Source: Hydrogenimonas urashimensis (lineage in GTDB: Bacteria > Campylobacterota > Campylobacteria > Campylobacterales > Hydrogenimonadaceae). From it: a stretch of 64,000 nucleotides of DNA. This document shows positions 60,427 through 64,000 of this stretch, piece after piece. The translations under genes and the position numbers were made by a program. The stretch is from contig NZ_AP023212.1 of assembly GCF_016593255.1 (NCBI RefSeq), positions 2,086,001-2,150,000 of the forward strand, read 5' to 3'. The notes under the pieces are model-generated. The model worked only from the letters and a program-made list of their open reading frames with translations, had not been told where the DNA came from and made no database searches. How positions within the stretch are numbered: position 1 is the stretch's first letter; every line of letters begins with the position of its first letter.

Positions 60427-61177
60427 CGCACTGATACTTGGAATCGTCGAAGGGGTGACGGAGTTCCTGCCGGTCTCCTCCACGGGACACCTGATTCTTG
60501 CCTCGAAACTGATGGGCATCGCGCAGACCGATGTGCACAAAACCTTCGAAGTCGTAATCCAGCTGGGCTCGATCCTGGCGGTGATCTTCGCGTTCAAAGA
60601 GAAGATATTCCACAGCATCGAGCTGTGGAAACGGCTGATTGTAGGGTTCATTCCCACGGCGGTGCTAGGTTTTACGCTCTACAAGATCATCAAGTCCCTT
60701 TTCGCGCCCGAGACGGTGGCTTACATGCTGGTCATCGGAGGTATCGTTTTCATTCTCGTCGAACTGCTTTACAAGGAGAAGGAACACCACGTGGCCCATG
60801 TCGAGGATGTCAGTTACAAACAGGCCTTTGCCATCGGTCTCTTCCAGTCCCTGGCGATGGTGCCCGGTACCTCGCGATCGGGGGCGACGATCATCGGCGG
60901 TCTGCTGATTGGGCTCAAAAGAAAGACTGCCACCGAATTCAGCTTTCTGCTGGCCGTCCCCACGATGCTGGCCGCCACGGCCTACGATATTCTCAAGCAT
61001 CACAGCGAATTCGATTTTTCCGACGCGCAGGCGCTGGGTATCGGCTTCGTTACCGCTTTTTTCGTGGCTTTGGTAATCATCAAGTGGTTCTTGGCGTTTA
61101 TCAAAAAGCATACGTTCATACCTTTCGGGATTTACCGTATAATCGTCGGACTGATTTTTCTCGGAGTGGTATTATGA
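60413..61177 (+). CDS. uppP: Undecaprenyl-diphosphate phosphatase UppP (BacA)
   Basis: A 254-residue polytopic membrane enzyme. The catalytic segments are EGVTEFLPVSSTGHLIL near 13-29 and VPGTSRSGATIIGGLLIG near 150-167. It dephosphorylates undecaprenyl diphosphate to recycle the carrier for peptidoglycan and O-antigen. The start is ATG at 60413, with CAGGAG upstream. It overlaps the ABC gene by 14 bp and the next gene by 4 bp. Confidence 0.95.
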   Translation: MEWFDALILGIVEGVTEFLPVSSTGHLILASKLMGIAQTDVHKTFEVVIQLGSILAVIFAFKEKIFHSIELWKRLIVGFIPTAVLGFTLYKIIKSLFAPETVAYMLVIGGIVFILVELLYKEKEHHVAHVEDVSYKQAFAIGLFQSLAMVPGTSRSGATIIGGLLIGLKRKTATEFSFLLAVPTMLAATAYDILKHHSEFDFSDAQALGIGFVTAFFVALVIIKWFLAFIKKHTFIPFGIYRIIVGLIFLGVVL

Positions 61178-61866
61178 GCAAATATTTTGAAATGGCTGCG
61201 GATCTGTATCAAAAAGGGGACAGGGTTTCGGCTTTCAACGCGTTTTTGGAACTGGCTATCGACGGGGATGCCGACGCCCAGGCAATGGTGGGGTTCATGC
61301 TCGAAAACGGCGAAGGGTGCGAGCAGAATGTGGAAGAGGCGTTCGGATGGTACCAGAAGGCCGCGGACCAGGGACAGCATGTGGCTCTTTTCAACCTGGG
61401 GCAGATGCTTCGAAGCGGCAAAGGGTGTCCCACAGACGAGAAGGCGGCGTTCGAGGCTTTCATGAAATCGGCCTGGGCCGGCAATGTCCATGCCATGTTC
61501 GAAGCGGCCCAGATGATGGAGGCCGGGGCGGGTACTCCCCTCAACCTAGAACGCGCCGCCAACTGGTACGAAACGGCGGCTCAGTACGGCCACACGGAGG
61601 CGCAGAACTGTATCGGCGCCATGTACCAGGAGGGCCAGGGAGTCGCGAAAGATTACGAAAAGGCGCGCAGATGGTATGAAAAGGCTGCCGAACAGGGCCA
61701 TCCCAGGGCAATGTACAACCTGGGAATGCTCTACGACAAAGGGTGGGGAGTGGAACAAAACAGCGAAAAAGCCCTCGAATGGTGCCGCAAAGCGGCCCAC
61801 GCCGGACACGACAAGGCCAAGAGCATCATTCGTCGTCTCCAGGAAGAGGGAAAGATCGTCTTTTAG
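61174..61866 (+). CDS. Cytoplasmic Sel1-repeat protein
   Basis: A 230-residue protein made of about six Sel1-like repeats of 36 residues, for example AQAMVGFMLENGEGCEQNVEEAFGWYQKAADQG and AMYNLGMLYDKGWGVEQNSEKALEWCRKAA. There is no signal peptide, unlike many Helicobacter Hcp proteins, so it probably scaffolds cytoplasmic or membrane-attached partners. The ATG overlaps the uppP stop. The role is unknown. Confidence 0.88.
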   Translation: MSKYFEMAADLYQKGDRVSAFNAFLELAIDGDADAQAMVGFMLENGEGCEQNVEEAFGWYQKAADQGQHVALFNLGQMLRSGKGCPTDEKAAFEAFMKSAWAGNVHAMFEAAQMMEAGAGTPLNLERAANWYETAAQYGHTEAQNCIGAMYQEGQGVAKDYEKARRWYEKAAEQGHPRAMYNLGMLYDKGWGVEQNSEKALEWCRKAAHAGHDKAKSIIRRLQEEGKIVF

Positions 61867-61988
61867 TCGGTACTCGCTCTTTTAAGAAGCATCGATAACG
61901 ATTCTTGGAAAAGAGAGATTGGAACAGGTGAGCCTTCTATGCTTTTTGCCCATAAAAGATGATTCCCTTGTGAAGAAGATCCTATTCT

Positions 61989-64000
61989 TCAAAGTTTCGG
62001 TCTCCAACTCTTCCATTCTTCCTTCTCCTCGTTGAAAAGTGGAAATATGTGCCCATCTTCGACAACGGGGCCGGGATTGTCCGGTACCGCCATGCCGATA
62101 CCTCCGGAAATCATCGTCTTCAGGGTTTCCGTGCGTATTTTCACACCCAGAAGACTCACATCCATACCGAACGCGCCGGCCATATAGAATTTGCTATTTT
62201 TACGAACGAGATGCGCGTATCGAGGTTCAATGAAGAGTGTGATGTCCACATGGGTGGCATCGTCGCTGAGTACCCATGACTCCACCTTTCCGATGGGAAC
62301 CTGTCGGTAATAGAGAGGAGAACCGACATCGAGGCTGCTGCGCCGGTCGCCTTCTACTATGATGCGCAACCCGGTTTTCCCGTAGGTTGGGGGAGGGGCG
62401 GTTTCGGAAAGGATGAACGATGCCGACCGGTCGTTCGCCACTCCGGGCGTCAATGCAAGAGCCGGGCCTGAAACGGCGCTGCCGATATTGCTCACTCCGT
62501 TGAGGTCCATTTGGAATGTTTTGAGCCAGATGACCGAATCACTACGGAGAAGATGGGAATAGCCTTTTTCTATGAGCACTTCGGCCTTGATCATATTGTT
62601 TTTGAGTGTCAGCCGATCCACCTTGCCGATCGGAAAATTTTTGTAGAGCAGCTGTGTGCCCGGCTTGATGTCGTGTGTATCCGAAAGCCAAAGTTCGAAA
62701 GTGTCGTAACGCTCTTTTTTCAGAACCGTTTCGTCGAAAAGCCGGAAACGGTGACCGCTTTTTACCGGGGAGGCTTTCGGATCGGGTGTCTCGAAACACA
62801 GCCCGCCCGTAAGCACCGTTTCCATGGAAGCGGTTTTCAGTTTTATCTCCGGGAAATCGACTTTCAGTTCGATGCCGCTGACATTCCTGAAACGGGTCGA
62901 GGCGTTGATTCGGGTCCTGAACTGCTTTTGTATGAAAATCAGCACATCGATCATATCCGATTCCGGCAGGTATCTGTAGGAGATGATCTCACCCGCTTTG
63001 AATTTCCGGTATAGAATCGGCGAACCTTTCGACAGTGAGCCGAGTTCTTTCATCAAAATATGGTATTCGGCGCCGCCCAATTTGAGATAACGCGCTTTGT
63101 GGAAACTTTTGTAGTCTTTGAAGATAAAGAAGTGGTCTCTGGTCTGCGGGGCTTTACGATCGAGTGTGACCATCGCCACACCGCCAAGCACAAGAGTTTC
63201 CAAAGAAGCGCTTTCGATGTGTATATCAGTCAGTGACATCTCCACCTCGACGCCGCTTTTGACGTAGAACATGGAGGAGTCGTTGAGAAAACTGGCATAT
63301 TTTTCGAAAATGATCGCTTCGATATCGAGTTTTTTCCTCTCAGGCTGCAGGCTTACTTTATTGATCTGACCGATAGGTATATCCTTGTACAGAATCGCAG
63401 TGCCGCTCTTGAGGGATTCTGCATGAATCGCCGAGAGATGGATGATTTTTCCTTTCAACGGAATCGGGTTGTCGTGCAGCACAAACTTTTTTTTGGGCGA
63501 TGCGTTGATATCGAGGGTGTCAAAAGCGATGTAGGGACCACTCAAAATGGCATTGAGTCCCTTGACTTCCCGGATTCCGACAATGGGACGCACGATCCAG
63601 AACCATGCCTTCTCATTGGCCAGATGACTGAATTTTTTACTCAGTCTGATCTTGAAGACGGTCTGGGATTTTTTCGTATCGTAATGAAGACTGATGATTT
63701 TTCCGACCTTGAATCCCTTGTACATGACACTGGAGAAGTTGGGGTCGACATTGTAGGCCTTGTCGGCCACGACGGTAATGATGTTCTCGTCGAGATGGGT
63801 GTCGAGTTTGGAGTTGTAAAGGGTATAAAGATCTTTGGGCTTCGAAGAGAAGTTCCCTTCAGGCGTTTCGAATGCCACTCCACCCGCAAGAAGTGTCGCA
63901 AGCGAATCCATCTTGATCTTGACGCCGGCGAGATTGGCTTGAAGTTCGGCACCGCTGACTTTCCAGAATCGGGTTCCACTGTTGATGAGATTTGCGTACC
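61989..64000 (-). CDS. Multi-MCE-domain protein (LetB/PqiB-like), 5' end beyond the window
   Basis: At least 670 residues are visible; the frame stays open to the right edge, so the N-terminus is missing. Six repeats of the MCE/MlaD domain end in the pattern T-h-x-x-G-h: ATLLAGGVAF, NAILSGPYIAF, ETLVLGGVAM, ETVLTGGLCF, GSAVSGPALAL and KTMISGGIGM. Each contains a h-LYK-hPIG-type loop. E. coli PqiB has three MCE domains and LetB seven, so this one is closer to LetB. Such proteins form a periplasmic tunnel carrying lipids between inner and outer membranes. The PqiA-like partner would lie upstream, outside the window. Confidence 0.88.
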   Translation of the reverse strand, partial: YANLINSGTRFWKVSGAELQANLAGVKIKMDSLATLLAGGVAFETPEGNFSSKPKDLYTLYNSKLDTHLDENIITVVADKAYNVDPNFSSVMYKGFKVGKIISLHYDTKKSQTVFKIRLSKKFSHLANEKAWFWIVRPIVGIREVKGLNAILSGPYIAFDTLDINASPKKKFVLHDNPIPLKGKIIHLSAIHAESLKSGTAILYKDIPIGQINKVSLQPERKKLDIEAIIFEKYASFLNDSSMFYVKSGVEVEMSLTDIHIESASLETLVLGGVAMVTLDRKAPQTRDHFFIFKDYKSFHKARYLKLGGAEYHILMKELGSLSKGSPILYRKFKAGEIISYRYLPESDMIDVLIFIQKQFRTRINASTRFRNVSGIELKVDFPEIKLKTASMETVLTGGLCFETPDPKASPVKSGHRFRLFDETVLKKERYDTFELWLSDTHDIKPGTQLLYKNFPIGKVDRLTLKNNMIKAEVLIEKGYSHLLRSDSVIWLKTFQMDLNGVSNIGSAVSGPALALTPGVANDRSASFILSETAPPPTYGKTGLRIIVEGDRRSSLDVGSPLYYRQVPIGKVESWVLSDDATHVDITLFIEPRYAHLVRKNSKFYMAGAFGMDVSLLGVKIRTETLKTMISGGIGMAVPDNPGPVVEDGHIFPLFNEEKEEWKSWRPKL

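Overview
This window looks like the chromosome of a free-living member of the Campylobacterota (Epsilonproteobacteria), possibly Hydrogenimonas-like. The evidence is a CheV plus a CheA carrying a C-terminal receiver, a stand-alone CheB/CheR pair, soluble CZB chemoreceptors, many TATAAT -10 boxes without clear -35 boxes, and the style of the PAS kinases. The genus assignment is inference. Genes are densely packed, often overlapping by 4 bp. No rRNA, tRNA or CRISPR array was seen.

Layout. 0-1.2 kb: a small unknown protein, a chorismate mutase and a PhnA-family zinc protein. 1.4-10 kb: two c-di-GMP (GGDEF/EAL) proteins, a CZB chemoreceptor, a response regulator and a PAS histidine kinase; most of this block is AT-rich, and one edge holds a decayed IS256-type transposase. 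10-11.7 kb: DNA polymerase X. 11.9-13.9 kb: an ECF sigma / zinc-finger anti-sigma / CnrX-like periplasmic metal sensor / Gly-His repeat protein operon, convergent with a Czc-type RND efflux operon (13.9-19.6 kb). 19.8-21.8 kb: a His/Cys-rich exported protein, an SO_0444-family metal permease and a DUF4395 protein. 21.9-22.15 kb: a MITE-like element with perfect 35-bp inverted repeats. 22.1-27.9 kb: a second RND system, Cus-type (Cu/Ag), with a FixH/YtkA-like protein. 28-30.4 kb: CopA multicopper oxidase and CopB. 30.4-34.4 kb: a thioredoxin-reductase-like flavoprotein, a thioredoxin-fold protein, a CopZ-type Fe-S/zinc protein and a CPH-type copper P-type ATPase.

34.5-38.1 kb is the most notable locus. 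It holds a small exported peptide with five GKCG-like cysteine motifs, a DUF692 (MNIO) oxidase, a DUF2063 partner, and a two-component system whose sensor has a Cys/His-rich periplasmic loop. This is the organisation of HvfABC/bufferin RiPPs, in which peptide cysteines are converted to copper-binding groups. Together with the two efflux pumps, oxidase, ATPase and CopZ, it makes a layered copper defence: export from the cytoplasm, oxidation and peptide buffering in the periplasm, and expulsion across the outer membrane.

38.1-49.6 kb: four envelope lipoproteins (three DUF4136 paralogues), a sirtuin, the AmmeMemoRadiSam genes amrS/amrB, cheR, cheB and a frameshifted chemoreceptor, then tcdA, surE and a thioredoxin-NHL protein. 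49.6-57 kb: lpxB, greA, argC, an LpxH-like phosphatase, then cheV-cheA-cheW. 57-64 kb: a MetF-like reductase, serB, an ABC exporter, uppP, a Sel1-repeat protein and a multi-MCE LetB/PqiB-like protein running off the right edge. Several genes have a TATAAT-like -10 exactly 6 nt before the ATG and no ribosome-binding site, which suggests leaderless mRNAs.
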